Positions 50,755 through 62,284 of a DNA stretch of 64,000 nucleotides are shown here, one piece after another. Numbering within the stretch: the stretch's first letter is position 1; each line of letters opens with the position of its first letter. This DNA comes from Diploptera punctata. Lineage: Eukaryota; Arthropoda; Insecta; Blattodea; Blaberidae. The notes under the pieces are model-generated. The model ran no database searches. It was given only the letters and a program-made list of their open reading frames with translations, and was not told the origin of the DNA. A program made the position numbers and the translations under genes. The stretch covers positions 1-64,000 of the forward strand of contig JASPKZ010010211.1 in assembly GCA_030220185.1 (NCBI GenBank). The letters run 5' to 3'.

Positions 50755-51577
50755 ATCCGGCCTGCGCTGCTACTCATAAATAAATGCTAATATGTTTTTT
50801 ACCACCAGCCGTGCACTGTTCGGGAATCTGCTTATTCCGATATTCCTGGCATCAGTGAAATACAAAAATGGTTATTGTGAGTTATCCGTAGAAGATAAAC
50901 ATATGCTGTCGCGGACTTTTTTGTAGAGTTTTTGAGATGTTCAATTCTGTGTACATTAATTTGGTGTATTTGTTATGGTTCAGGCAGCGTAAGCCATTTA
51001 AGCGTCAAAATAGGGACTTTATTTCAAGTTTTTCACTACAAAGGGTGATTTTTAGTGGTGAAGGGGTTGAGTATTACAACTATCTTATAGCTTATGTTCA
51101 TCCCCGGAATCTCCTGAACATTTTTCAAAAAGCCCCATCTCAATCTGATGAACGGTATGGCAGAGCACACTTGCCCGGGAATCTACTTATCCCGATCTTC
51201 TTGGCATCAATGAAAGACAAAAATGGTTATTGTGAGTTATCCGTAAAAGTTAAACATATGCTGTCGCGGACTTTTTTGTAGAGTTTTTTGAGATATGCAA
51301 TTCTGTGTACATTAATTTGGTGTATTGGTTATGGTTTAATCAACGTAAGCCATTTAAGATTCGAAATAGGGACTTTATTTCACTTTTTCACCACAGAGGG
51401 TGATTTTTAGGGGCGAAGGGTTTGAATATCACAACTCTCTTATAGCCTATGTTTATCCCGGGAATCTCCTGAACATTTTGCAAAAAAAAAACATCAAAAT
51501 CGGTTCAACGGTATGGCCGCGCATAGAATACCAACAAAACAAAACAAACAAACAAACATTGATTTTTTTATATATTA
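50755..51577 (-). mobile_element. Non-autonomous Helitron copy 3
   Basis: An antisense copy: the 3' end ACTTGCTAATATCCGGCCTG at 50755 corresponds to CCGGGTATTAGCTAGT, and the 5' end near 51577 is TATATAAAAAAATCAATGTT. The inner module TGTCGCGGACTTTTTTGTAG appears twice (about 50908 and 51259), showing an internal duplication. No Rep or helicase coding. Confidence 0.82.
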
Positions 51578-51584
51578 ATTAATC

Positions 51585-51889
51585 GTCCACCGCTGTGGTC
51601 TCGAGGTAGCGTGCTGCCTTGTCACGCAGCGGGCCCGGGTTCGATCCCCGGTCGGGGCAGTTTTTCTGGGTGTGGTTTTTATCAGGGTTTTTCCTCACTG
51701 TAAGACAAATGTCAGCAAAACTTTAAGGCCCAAACGGTCATCATTATCATCATCATCATCATCATCATCATCCTTCACCGGTGTGGAAAGCAACGGGAAG
51801 CTACCACACCTACAATTCCCTAGTAAAGCTGCAAGCATAGCATGAAAATGAAGGACCTGCCTTCGGGCAGAATTACTATGGATGGATGG
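51585..51889 (+). mobile_element. SINE-C, near full length, target duplication
   Basis: Intact head with A-box region CTCGAGGTAGCGTGC and B box GGTTCGATCCCC. The CTATGATTGCAGTG segment near the 3' end is deleted. Flanked by ATTAATTAAT (51575-51584 and 51890-51899). Confidence 0.94.
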
Positions 51890-52129
51890 ATTAATTAATA
51901 GTAATGTCACTTGATTTATGTTGGTTTTAATGTTCTTAACCCTTTAATTGGCATTGTATCCTAATTGGTTCGATTTATTTAGTATCGATAATGAAACAGA
52001 ATAGAACGAACGAATAGTAATAAATAAAATGTGTGCTGAATTACACAACAAATCTAACAATAACAGTCATGCGTGAGTTTGTTTACAGTGCGGTCCGCCA
52101 CATTTATATAACTGGCACGACAAATCAGT

Positions 52130-53329
52130 CATCATCATCATAGTACATTCACGAATTTAGGCCATTTGTTGACCTGTTTCGGCCTCAAGAGAAACACCAT
52201 CCAAAAGTCTTTTGAGTGGACGTCCTGGTCTTCTTCTTCCTGCAGGTTGATATCTTAACATTTGTTTGGGTATTCTGTGATCTTCCATTCGATGAACATG
52301 TTGCATCCATCTTGACTTATAATCAGAAATTTTGTTTTCTAAAGATTCCATGTGTAATTCTTCTAAGATGTCTTCATTTTTTTTGTGATCTAGTAGTGTG
52401 ATCCTGCAGGTCCTCCGAAGGTATCTTATTTCAGCAGATCTAAGTCTCTGTATATCCTTCTCTTTCAACGTCCATACTTCGCTACCATACAAAAGAGTTG
52501 GAAGAGCCAGTGTTTTATACACTTTCAGTCTTGAATGCTTTTTGGACTAACTGTGGCTTGAAGATAGAATTTATTAACCCTAAAATTCTTAAAAATTTAG
52601 ATATTTTTTGCATTTACATCCTTTTCTTCTTCATACGAGATATTGCATCCTTACTTACTTACTTACTTACTCACTGGCACTATCGAACCGTAGGTTCATG
52701 GCCGCGCGGACATAAGCTCTCCATACATCCCTATCCTGAGCTAATGCTTTCCAATCATTCCCTGTATAATCTACTTCCCTCAAATCATAGTTAATGTATT
52801 CTCCCACCTCATTCTTGGTCTACCAACTGGGCGTTTTTCCCTCTGGCTTTCGTACAAGAAGCATCCATGCATGTCATTCATTCCCCATACGTGCAACATG
52901 TCCTGCCCATCGCAGTCTACGAGACTTAACTGTTCTTATTATATCTGGCTTCCTATAAAGACCATGTAGTTCATTGTTATGTAGTCTTCTCCATTCACTT
53001 GTCTCTTCATCTCTCTTTGGTCCAAACATTTTCCTAAGCACTTTATTCTCAAATACTTGTAATCTCCTTTCCTCCCTTAAAGTAAGAGTCCATGTTTCGG
53101 AGCCATATAATATAACTGGTAGAATAACAGTTTTATATATTTTCAGTTTAACGTTTTTTGAAAGGAGTTGGGACATCAAGAGTCTCTGCAATGCATAATA
53201 GCACGCATCCTAGATATGTAAAATTATTCACCTGCTAATATTGTCCAGTACAATTTTACTTCTGACAGGATCTACACCTTGAAATGCCATAATTTTTGTT
53301 TTTTCTGTAGATATCTTTAATCCAGAGAG
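52130..53329 (-). mobile_element. LINE-b split by LINE-a
   Basis: A minus-strand LINE-b: near 53300 KIMAFQGVDPVRSKI, then (after the insertion) the KISKFLRILG-to-C-terminus part with frame 52157-52522 (LYGSEVWTLKEKDIQRLRSA, RRRPGRPLKRLLDG) and a GATGATGATG tail. The flanks AAATCAGT (52122-52129 and 53330-53337) are the likely duplication. The 33809-34442 copy shows the uninterrupted sequence. Confidence 0.93.
52652..53204 (-). mobile_element. LINE-a, 5'-truncated, inside LINE-b
   Basis: Antisense LINE-a C-terminus (frame 52874-53191: QRLLMSQLLSKNVKLKIYK to RWAGHVARMGNE) with an (AGTA)n tail. The LINE-b word GCATCCT is present at both ends (52645-52651 and 53205-53211). Confidence 0.95.
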
Positions 53330-53337
53330 AAATCAGT

Positions 53338-54089
53338 GATTCGAAAATTAAGGGGTTGATTAACTTTGATGGCACGAAATGACAATTTTTACAAAATGTT
53401 ATACATTTATTTAATTTGCAAGATTAAAAAAATAATGCTTTTACGCTTTTATCACGATGAACAAAGATAAGGTGAATTATGGTAACTTATTGAATCTTGA
53501 AGAAAGTTGCAAATATATTTCAGGTGTCAGGTGTGTCTGATGATAATGTTAGCATTTCATGTTTGACATTTCCCCCTTTTAACACAAAATATGAATGGCT
53601 GTTTTGTTGCTTTATTAAGAACTCCACCTTCTTGAACATTTTATGTTACATCCTTTTTTACTTGCTTTTACAACGTCTTTCATAAAGCAACTTTTCACCC
53701 TTTATTTATTGTGTCCTCACTGGTGTACGTTACTGGTGGAATGGATAGAATTTTCAAATGTCAACCCTACTGTGCGTGTCTAATTGTGTGGGCGATGTTT
53801 CTTCTGAAGAAATAACCAGCATCCTTCACAATAAGTTTAACAATAAATTTGCTTTGTTCTAAATTACTGCGAAAACCTTTGAATTAGATAAAAGGACATT
53901 TTTTTCTGAACACAACATTCCAGAAATTTGAGAATTTTATTTTAAAAATACGCCTAGGAACTCAGGCTTATGTACAGCATTATCATCAGTAAGGCTAGAC
54001 TTTCTCTTTAATATTAACATGCAAAATACAGTAAAACCTGTCTATGAAGGAACATAACGGTGCTTAAATATATTTTCGTCTTGGCAGTT
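53338..54089. other. AT-rich spacer, nothing recognised
   Basis: No repeat family or domain recognised. Confidence 0.5.
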
Positions 54090-54104
54090 TTCCTTCTTAT
54101 AAAG

Positions 54105-54402
54105 TAAAGTGATCTCACAACAGACCCGGAGGCCCTTGGGGTAGTAGGAGGTTAAGGCTCCCACTTTTTCTAGACAATCGGCACTTTATGTCAGCCGGGT
54201 TGTCAGCTCTGCGTGACGGCCGCCTTTACCCCCAGAACAAGCGTCTGGTACTCATTTCCGTTAGAGGTTGAGTCGACCCCAGGACCATAGTGCCGCCAGA
54301 GGGTTTGGGTCAGTTTAAAAATGCTGACCCCAACGGGACTTGAACCCTCGACCCTCCGGCTTGTAGCTCAGTGCCTTAACCACTACGCTACGGCGTGCCC
54401 CC
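54105..54402 (-). mobile_element. SINE-A, full length, 15-bp target duplication
   Basis: A complete antisense copy flanked by TTCCTTCTTATAAAG (54090-54104 and 54403-54417). The split host sequence may itself be an old repeat, because ATAAAGG-like words recur in 54060-54970. Confidence 0.96.
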
Positions 54403-54417
54403 TTCCTTCTTATAAAG

Positions 54418-55149
54418 GGTTCCTAAATTACAAGCTTGAATTTTCTCACGCAGTGTAAGGATTTTACATGCACTCTTTAAAGACGTAACGTATTGACTGA
54501 AATACAGACAAAACAGTGTAAATAACACAGCACAGTTTGCACGACAATGCAAAACAAAGCTATTACACAAAAGCGAGAAGGAACTCAACTACAGGATGAC
54601 TGAAGAGTTTCCCAACTCCCTCGCAGGTTACGTAAGCAGGCAAGGAAAATCGCGGGATTCCCCGCTGTCACACATAAGCAAGGGTATACCCGCAATACAA
54701 TGGCAACACAAGAAGGTAAACCGATATAATGCAGTAGGGCCATATGCAGAATTTTCACGTGTGGTCATTGGTCATTAATACTGTAATTAGAACGTGCTTA
54801 AGAATAATTTTCCGTCTTACTGAGGTAAAAATTAATTATTAGTGCTTTAAAAACCATTCCGTTTCCGGGTTATGAAGGTTTCCGGCTTATACAGGATGAT
54901 TTTACATATAAAATCGTACCGTTCTGGAGATTTTTTTTCCGTCTGCACAGGTTTCCTTCTTATAAAGGTTCCAGTTAAGACAGGTTTCACTGTATGTACA
55001 TATTTATGTAATAACATTATGTAAAATATGTAAGATTACATAAAAATTCCTTAAAATATGTAATATTAAATACATTAAAATTTAATTTTATATAAATTTA
55101 TATTAAATGTTAACTTTAAGTTAGATAAAATTTGAAGGAATTTAATCAA
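54418..55149. other. AT-rich spacer
   Basis: TTCCTTCTTATAAAG recurs as TTTCCTTCTTATAAAGG near 54952, with other TTCCG-TTAT-AAGG-like words nearby (54867, 54886). It may be a diverged, irregular short repeat. No coding sequence recognised. Confidence 0.4.
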
Positions 55150-55577
55150 GTTATGAAACCATCCCTTGTACAAAAAAAACACCAGATTACGTTTATATAA
55201 CACTTTGGCTAGACCAGTGTTGACCTATGGTAGTGAAGCATGGACACTAAAAAAACAACATGAAAGCAGAATAACGGCTTGTGAAATGAGATTCAGTGCG
55301 CAGAACAGCGGGTTACACCAGATGGGATCGGAAAAGGAACACCGATACCTTAAAAGAATTGAAGACTACGCCAATTTTGGAATATATTAAACAGTACCAA
55401 CTAAATTGGAAACACCATCTTGAAAGAATGAGTTCAAATCGGATCCCCAAAGCTGTTTATAATTATATACCAAGAGGACGAAGATCACTGGGCCGTCCTA
55501 TGAAACGCTGGAGGGAAAATTTTCTATAGGATCGTAACAGGCCTTGGCCTAATACTTGGAAGGAAGAAGAAGAAATA
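55150..55577 (+). mobile_element. LINE-e 3' end
   Basis: Two overlapping frames (55166-55390 and 55296-55529) encode a LINE C-terminus broken by one frameshift near 55295: RLYNTLARPVLTYGSEAWTL, ITACEMRF, then RRTAGYTRWDRKRNTDTLKE, HHLERMSSNRIPKAVYNYIP and RRSLGRPMKRWRENF. The 3' end CGTAACAGGCCTTGGCCTAA and GGAAGGAAGAAGAAG tail are shared with the short elements at 17075, 35424, 50036 and 60048. Confidence 0.92.
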
Positions 55578-55625
55578 AATTTGAAGGAATGCGACGTTTA
55601 AATACTTGGGTATTGTCATATTTGT

Positions 55626-55897
55626 ATTATAAAATGATCCCACTACAGGTCTTAGGGATACTGGGAGGTTAAGGCTCCCGTTTTTCTAGACAATCGGAAA
55701 GAGATTTCAGCCTAGTGTGATAGCGGTCTTTACCCCCACAACATATTATGGTATTTTTATGGGCTGAGTCGAACCCAGGGTCATGATGCCGCCTGAAGAT
55801 TAAACAGTTTAAAAATCCTGATCACATCGGGTCTAGACCCTCGATTTTCCAGCTTGTAGGATATTGTCTTAACCAACTATACCACGGTGTGCCCCCC
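55626..55897 (-). mobile_element. SINE-A, old copy
   Basis: AAATGATCCCACTACAGGTC, GGTTAAGGCTCCCG, GGGCTGAGTCGAACCCAGGG and ACTATACCACGGTGTGCCCC follow the SINE-A order with many substitutions and gaps. Confidence 0.88.
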
Positions 55898-56879
55898 TAT
55901 ATATTTGTACTATTGCATTCACACTATACTCATGTTTTCGGAGTCTTCCTGTATCTATGTATATCATGTTAAGTAAATGGAATTCTTCTTTGACCGTTTC
56001 TCAGCAGCTTTCGTATAGGTTTGAAATCACAGTTTCGGTGTACAGGTATCAGAGTTTTTTAATGTAAACAAATATTGTTTTAAAATATTTTCCGCTTATG
56101 AAAATATTTTTTTAAAATTAAGTGCCATCATATTGTAAATTTACATAAAAATCTTTAAAATATATCAAAATATGTAATTATGATCAAATATGTAAAGTAT
56201 GCAACGATAAATTTTCATATACGAAGGCTCGAACGGTTTCCGAAATCATATGGTCATAGCAATCATCATCATTCATATTCATCTTAGATTAAGCTTAGGA
56301 TTAGGGACTCTCCTGGCGCACCACTATCATCATCATCACCACCACCCATCATATCATCTGCCAGGAGACAACACCAGGAATGTCGAAAAACAACCTGGGG
56401 CATTTGCAAAAAAAAATCATATACGATAAGTAAGTTTCTTATTCGTGGACATTTATCAGTTTTACCCATGTATAAGCGAAGGGGAAGAATATCTAATTAC
56501 TAATAACATATAAAACCTAGCCTTAATTATCAGCAGCATTAGTATATATGGCTATTTGATTCCATTCTCCATTATAACATATATATGTAGAAGGTCGTCT
56601 TTCCAGCATCTTCTTAGTCTCCCTATATTTTCACCCCTATGTCTGTAGTATACTATTTCTTAAATGCTGTTTTAATTCACCCTCTAGATGTGTTTGTACA
56701 AATTGGAGGAATAAACCTCTATCCTCTAAGTTCTAATAATTCAACTAAAATTCCTACAGATCTGCGTAACAAGTCAGCACGCTACCTCGAGACCTCAGCG
56801 GTCTCACATAACTTACAATTAATTTTAATGCCAGTTCGTATATTAATATAAAATATTATCAATTTTATGCTGACTGAAT
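55898..56879. other. Spacer with SINE-C scraps
   Basis: CGAACGGTTTCCGAAATCATATGG (broken here as two words, CGAACGG and TTTCCGAAATCATATGG) near 56228 and the antisense head GCACGCTACCTCGAGACCTC at 56777 are small SINE-C pieces. Nothing else was recognised. Confidence 0.55.
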
Positions 56880-57660
56880 TCAACCACCTCCTCAAAATTC
56901 CCCTCATCTGTCATCAGCTGTCCATTTCCATTATATAATGCATTTATATGTGCGACCATATATTTAGTTTTTTTTATATTTATTTCCAGTCCCAATTTCT
57001 TAGTGTTACTCAATAGTGTGTGCGTGTTGGTCATTAGTATCCTCTCGCTATCGCCCAATAGTACTACATCATCATAAACTAACAGCTTATTAATACCATT
57101 GAGTTGCAGGCCTTCTTCATCCTCTAAAGATTTGATGACGCTCTAGTACAAAATTAAATAGTACAGGAGATAGTGCATCTCCTTGCTTCAACCCACTGTG
57201 AATTTCAAGTGTTCGAAAACTGTTTGCCTACACGCACACTACTCTTTGTGACATTTAGACACATTCGTATAAGTCTAACTAATTTTTTAGGAATTCCGAA
57301 CTCCAGCAGGATACTATATAACTTCTCCCCCTTATTTGATTTTTTGATGTGTACGTATAGTTGATGTACAGTACCATTATATTCCCATTTCTTTTCTAAA
57401 ATCTGTCTTATACTAAAAAGTTGATCTGTTGTAGACCTGTTTCTTCTAAATCCACATTGTTGATCTTCTAGAAGTCATCAATATCGGGAGTAAGTCATGC
57501 TTACTAATAGGCCTATATTTGTTAGAATTTTGTTCGAAGTTGAGAGTAACGAGATGCCCCTGTAGTTGCTGCAATCAGTTTTATCTCCTTTCTTATAAAT
57601 TTGTACGATAATCGATTCTTTTCATTCATCTGGAAGAGCTTCTTTTACCCAAATCAAGAA
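56880..57660 (-). mobile_element. LINE-a, mid-region copy without 3' end
   Basis: The minus strand covers the reverse transcriptase from the PDEWKESI-like region (57640) to GNGQLMTDEGNFEEVVEF (56880). The catalytic YADD is damaged (bases missing near 57075). It lacks the C-terminus and tail, so a deletion removed its 3' part. Confidence 0.88.
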
Positions 57661-57694
57661 TTTTTAAGATACTGTAATAAGAAGATCACAAATT

Positions 57695-57862
57695 TTTTCT
57701 GGGTTTTTCCTCACTTGTAAGACATCCTTACCATCATCCTTCACCGGTGTGGAAAGCAACGGGAAACCACCACACCTACAATTCCCTAGTAAAATTGCAA
57801 AGCATAGCATGAAAATGCTATGATTGCTGAAAGACTTGCCCTCGGGCAGAATTACTATGGGT
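57695..57862 (+). mobile_element. SINE-C, headless and shortened
   Basis: Starts TTTTTCTGGGTTTTTCCTCA and ends GCAGAATTACTATGG, with the CAT segment reduced to one or two repeats. Confidence 0.9.
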
Positions 57863-58377
57863 ATATATATGACGTAATAAGAAAAATAAATAGAGGCATT
57901 TGTCAATATTATGATCTGGTCAAGTTTATTATGTCTTAAGTTATGGATTGAATGTACATACGTACGTACGTGTCTAATTTCATATAGCGATAAGTTGATA
58001 ACAAATGTAATTTACTTCAGAAAGTATTGTAGGCCTATACTGCATAACAAGGTCGCGTAGTGTCCTTAGCAACAACTCTTCATGCAAACAATAATGACAA
58101 GTGCTTACTCTAAATAACAAATGTGCTAATTGCTAAATTTAAAGTGTTGTTAACTTCTGAATTCTGTGCTAGCGACATGTTATTTTACATAAAGTAAAAA
58201 CCACTTTCTCTAGATTTAGAATATTGAATGTGGGATGATTAATCGATTGCATATAAATATTCGCAGCAACAGTTAGTGAGAAAGAGAGGGAGAGAGAAGC
58301 TTCTTTATGGTATAGTGAAGAATTGCCATTAATTTTTCAATGTTTAGCAGAGGAGGCGGTCGTACTATGGATACAAG
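57863..58377. other. AT-rich spacer, nothing recognised
   Basis: Contains a short ACGTACGTACGT run near 57960 and a GAGAGAGGGAGAGAGA run near 58282. Confidence 0.5.
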
Positions 58378-59560
58378 GGTTATAATTTTTTGGGCTTTTG
58401 TGAAATAAAGTATTTCCTGTGCAATGAATGGGAGAACGTTTACTTAAAACCATTGAAAAAGGCCTTCATTCCGTTGAACTTCAAGAAAAGGTCACCCCCA
58501 AATACATTTATATATCAATATTTAATATTGATTTGGGGGTGACCTTTTTTTAAAGCTCAGTGAAATGAATGCCTTTTTCAATGGTTTAAGTAAAAGTTCA
58601 CGATTCTTTGCACAGGAAATATTTTATTTTAACAAACAGTCCAAAAAGTTATGTATAACCTCTAGGGTTATAACTTCTTGGACATTTGTGAAATAAAGTA
58701 TTATTTCCTGTGCAATGAATGGATGAATGTTTACTTAAAACCATTGAAAAAGGCCTTCATTCCATTGAACTTCAAGAAAAGGTCACCCCCAAATACATTT
58801 ATATATCAATATTTAATATTGATTTGGGGGTGACCTTTTCTTAAAGCTCAGTGAAATGAATGCCTTTTTCAATGTTTTAAGTAAAAGTTCACGATTCTTT
58901 GCACAGGAAATATTTTATTTTAACAAACAGTCCAAAAAGTTATGTATAACCTCTAGGGTTATAACTTCTTGGACATTTGTGAAATAAAGTATTATTTCCT
59001 GTGCAATGAATGGATGAATGTTTACTTAAAACCATTGAAAAAGGCCTTCATTCCATGAACTTCAAGAAAAGGTCACCCCAAATACATTTATATATCAATA
59101 TTTAATATTGATTTGGGGGTGACTTTTTCTTGAAGCTCAGTGAAATGAAGGCCTTTTTTGATGGTTTTAAGCAAAAGTTCACTGATTCATTGCACAGGAA
59201 ATATTTTATTTCAACAAACAGTCCAAAAAGTTATTTATAACCTCTAGGGTTATAACTTCTTGAACTTTTGTGAAATAAAATATTATTTCCTGTGCAATGA
59301 ATGGGTATAAATATTTCCTGTGCAATGAATGGGTGAACGTTTACTTAAAACCATTGAAAAAGGTCTTCATTTGACTGAGCTTCAAGAAAAGGTCACCTCC
59401 AAATATATTTATATATCAATATTTAATATTCATTTGGGGGTGACCTTTTCTTGAAGCTCAGTGAAATGAAGACCTTTTCAATGGTTTTAAGAAAATGTTC
59501 ACCCATTGATTGCACAGGAAATAATATTTTATTTCACAAAAGTCCAAAAAGTTATAACCC
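58378..59560. repeat. Four tandem copies of a palindromic (foldback) element
   Basis: Units start GGGTTATAA at 58378, 58665, 58956 and 59247. Each unit is itself an inverted repeat: AAAGGTCACCCCCAAATACA pairs with TTTGGGGGTGACC, and TTTCCTGTGCAATGAATGG pairs with TGCACAGGAAATA. The centre is TATATCAATATTTAATATTG. Unit junctions are AGTTATGTATAACCTCTAGG. The fourth unit has an extra 28-bp duplication (ATTTCCTGTGCAATGAATGG twice). Confidence 0.93.
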
Positions 59561-59965
59561 TGATGGATACACAGTAGCAATTTTTAAAACACGAATCTTA
59601 AAATTAATATTTCTATGATATGCCATCGTTATGGATTTTGTATTGGAAGAACAGTTAGTGCTAGGATTTTTATGACGTAGCATATATTTTTTGTAATAGT
59701 GATAGGTTTCTTAAATGTGCATAAGTGCTTTTTTATACGAAAACGCATTCAATTAAAGTAGTTTGTTAAGTCACAGTTATGCATATTTGGCCATTTATAT
59801 GTGACAGAGTATATTATAGCAATTAACTGGTCGTATCATCAACTTTCACTCTTTTAAGAACTAAAGAACTTTTATCGTACAATTTCTTTCCTTCGTCTTC
59901 ATTTGAGTTGCTAAATTTCTCAGAATTTTGTTTCTTGTAAAATCTCTCTTCCTCACCTATTTAGT

Positions 59966-59966
<1 letters not shown>
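59561..59966. other. AT-rich spacer, nothing recognised
   Basis: No recognised content before the (AAT)n tract. Confidence 0.5.
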
Positions 59967-60032
<66 letters not shown>

Positions 60033-60047
60033 TAATAACAATAATAA
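59967..60047. repeat. (AAT)n microsatellite
   Basis: About 26 repeats with a few AAC variants. The following LINE-e piece ends in the same repeat. Confidence 0.95.
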
Positions 60048-60379
60048 TTCTCGTGTAAGACTTGAAAGCATAATAATAGTCCCTTCGATTGGTTGCTGGC
60101 CAAAAGGAAGGCTAGACCAGTGATGGGGCTGCCATCTTATAGCCTCTGGTCAGGAACACCGATATCTTAAAAGAATTGAAGTCTACGCCAGTTTTGGAAT
60201 ATATTAAACAGTACCAACTAAATTGGAAACACCATCTTGCAAGAATGAGTTCAAATCGGATCTCCAAAGCTGTTTATAATTATATACCAAGAGGACGAAG
60301 ATCTCTGGGTCGTCCTATGAAACACTGGAGGAAGAATTTTCTATAGGATCGTAACAGGCCATGGCCTAGTACTTGGAAG

Positions 60380-60381
<2 letters not shown>
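60048..60381 (+). mobile_element. LINE-e derived element with inverted 5' part, second case
   Basis: 60048-60154 is the LINE-e head in antisense; from 60155 (AACACCGATATCTTAAAAG) the LINE-e 3' region is in sense up to TAGTACTTGGAAGGAATAAT. The head is joined to a different point of the tail than in 35424-35714, so the two inversions are independent. It lies between two (AAT)n tracts. Confidence 0.87.
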
Positions 60382-60429
<48 letters not shown>

Positions 60430-60462
60430 TATAATAATAGTAATAGTAATAATAATAATAAT
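60382..60462. repeat. (AAT)n microsatellite
   Basis: About 25 repeats with TAG variants, placed between the LINE-e piece and the LINE-c derivative. Confidence 0.95.
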
Positions 60463-60954
60463 CTATCTATCTTCAGGTTTTTACAGCTGCTGCCGTCTTC
60501 CCGTGCCAAACCTCCAAAACCTACGATCCTGGGCATCGTTGCTTTAGTCTTTCATACCTTTTTCTATCCGGCTTTGATTCGTTTGGTCTTTTAGCATTTT
60601 GTGTTTTATTCTTTTGTGTGGGGAGCTGGCCCACAGCCTAAACCCCCAAGCCTGGAGGACCGGGAAATTTTCTGTCTGGGTTTTCCTCCCATAGCCTTTG
60701 AAGATCCCTCTTCACTGCAAGGCAGCGTTTCTCTATTTCCGTTAGAGATAGGGTTTCCTCTTCCGCCAGATCCGCCGTGTTTGATGGATTTCTTCTGCGC
60801 CGACTCTGCAGTTGAGGTCTTCACCGTAACTCTGGCTAGGGGCCCTTACAGAGTACTACCAGTCGGAGCCAACTGAACCCTGGTTTTTTGACGAGGTTGT
60901 TACTCCTCCCCCTCCTCCTTTCTCATCCGGACTTTGAACCGGCCATGGCGGAGT

Positions 60955-60957
<3 letters not shown>
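60463..60957 (-). mobile_element. LINE-c derived short element
   Basis: On the minus strand a GC-rich head of about 350 bp (from AACTCCGCCATGGCCGGTTC) is joined to the LINE-c 3' end (GTTTTGGAGGTTTGGCACGG, then CAGCAGCTGTAAAAACCTGA and GATAGATAGA). It has (AAT)n on both sides. The layout, head plus 3' tail without the ORF2 body, parallels the LINE-e short elements. The sense frame 60601-60876 has no recognised domain. Confidence 0.75.
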
Positions 60958-61011
<54 letters not shown>

Positions 61012-61012
61012 C
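60958..61012. repeat. (AAT)n microsatellite
   Basis: About 18 repeats directly before a LINE-a copy. Confidence 0.95.
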
Positions 61013-61608
61013 AAACAGGAATGAAATGTAGAAGGAAATTAAACATAGGCTCAATTCTAGAAATGCGTGTTATTATGCATTACAGAGACTTTTGACTTCC
61101 AACTCCTTTCAAAAAATGTTAAACTGAAAATATATAGGAAAACTATTATTCTACCAGTTATATTATATGGATGCGAAACATGGACTCTTACTTTAAGGGA
61201 GGAAAGGAGATTACGAGTATTTGAGAATAAAGTTCTTAGGAAAATTTTTGGACCAAAGAGAGATGAACAGACAAGTGAATGGAAAATACTGCGTAACAGT
61301 GAATTACATGGTCTTTATAGGAAGCCAAATATAATAAGAACAGTTAAGTCTCATAGACTGCGATGGGCAGGACATGTGGCACGAATGGGGAATGAAAGAC
61401 GTGCATGGAAGCTTCTTGTAGGAAAAACCAGAAGGAAAACGCCCAGTTGGTAGACCAAGAATGATGTTGGGAGAATAACAGTAACTATGATTTGAGGGAA
61501 GTAGATTATACAGGGGATGATTGGAAAACATTGGCTCATGATAGGGATGGATGGAGAGCTTATGTCCGCGCGGCCATGAACCTACGGGTTCGATAATGCC
61601 AGTGAGTT

Positions 61609-61617
<9 letters not shown>
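61013..61617 (+). mobile_element. LINE-a, 5'-truncated, within (TAA)n
   Basis: Begins GAATGAAATGTAGAAGGAAA (the MHKEIKHRL region) and ends GCCAGTGAGTTAGTTAGTTAATAATAATAAT. The frame 61067-61453 runs from NVKLKIYRK to RAWKLLVGK and then shifts. (AAT)n tracts stand on both sides. Confidence 0.94.
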
Positions 61618-61647
<30 letters not shown>

Positions 61648-61650
61648 GTA

Positions 61651-61720
<70 letters not shown>

Positions 61721-61735
61721 GTAAAATAATAGATT
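61617..61735. repeat. (TAA)n microsatellite
   Basis: More than 30 repeats with a few ACT/AGT variants after the LINE-a copy. Confidence 0.95.
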
Positions 61736-61830
61736 AAATGGGGAACACCAATCAATAGATGTACATTATACGGAGTCGCCTAATGATCAAGCCAAAGTTA
61801 GACCAAATATAAATTTAGATTTATTTTAAA

Positions 61831-62105
61831 TTATTCTAATGTCAGGCAGTCCCTGATTTCCTGTGTTAGGGAATTCCAGCTGCGAGAAATGGAGATGGTA
61901 TATTTCGTGGAGTTATGTGATGTCCTATGTTGCGGTATATTAAGCAAGAGATTATGTTGTGATGGTGTGATTAAATTATGATTGGAGGATAGATACTGGA
62001 AACGAGACGATAAATAATTGGAAGCCAAAGATGTAGAATCTTAAGTACGAGAACTAAACAATGTAATTTTCTTCTATCTCTATGATGGAGCCATGACAGT
62101 TCATG
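61831..62105 (-). pseudogene. LINE-f C-terminal fragment
   Basis: Minus strand: LSWLHHRDRRKLHCLVLVLK, then (frame 61831-62028) SSNHNLITPSQHNLLLNIPQ, HRTSHNSTKYTISISRSWNS and LTQEIRDCL. The RT-X(n)-SISRSWNSL-X-IR ending is typical of CR1/Jockey-type LINE ORF2 C-termini. One frameshift separates the two parts. No tail was identified. Confidence 0.8.
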
Positions 62106-62284
62106 GAGAAATATGAATATATTTTCAGACGTTAAATATTAATTTGGTATACATATTATGAGCACTCTAACAGTTCGCCTGATAATCCCCTAAGATTTTG
62201 ACTAAAATTCTTTTAGAACTATAGGAAAGAAGTTCTTGGGGTACTTTTAAGTAATAGCTAGTTGAAAATAACACAGTTTTGATA

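Noticed and set aside
60601..60876. 91-codon proline-rich plus frame
   Set aside because: It lies antisense in the head of a LINE-c derivative; no domain is recognised.
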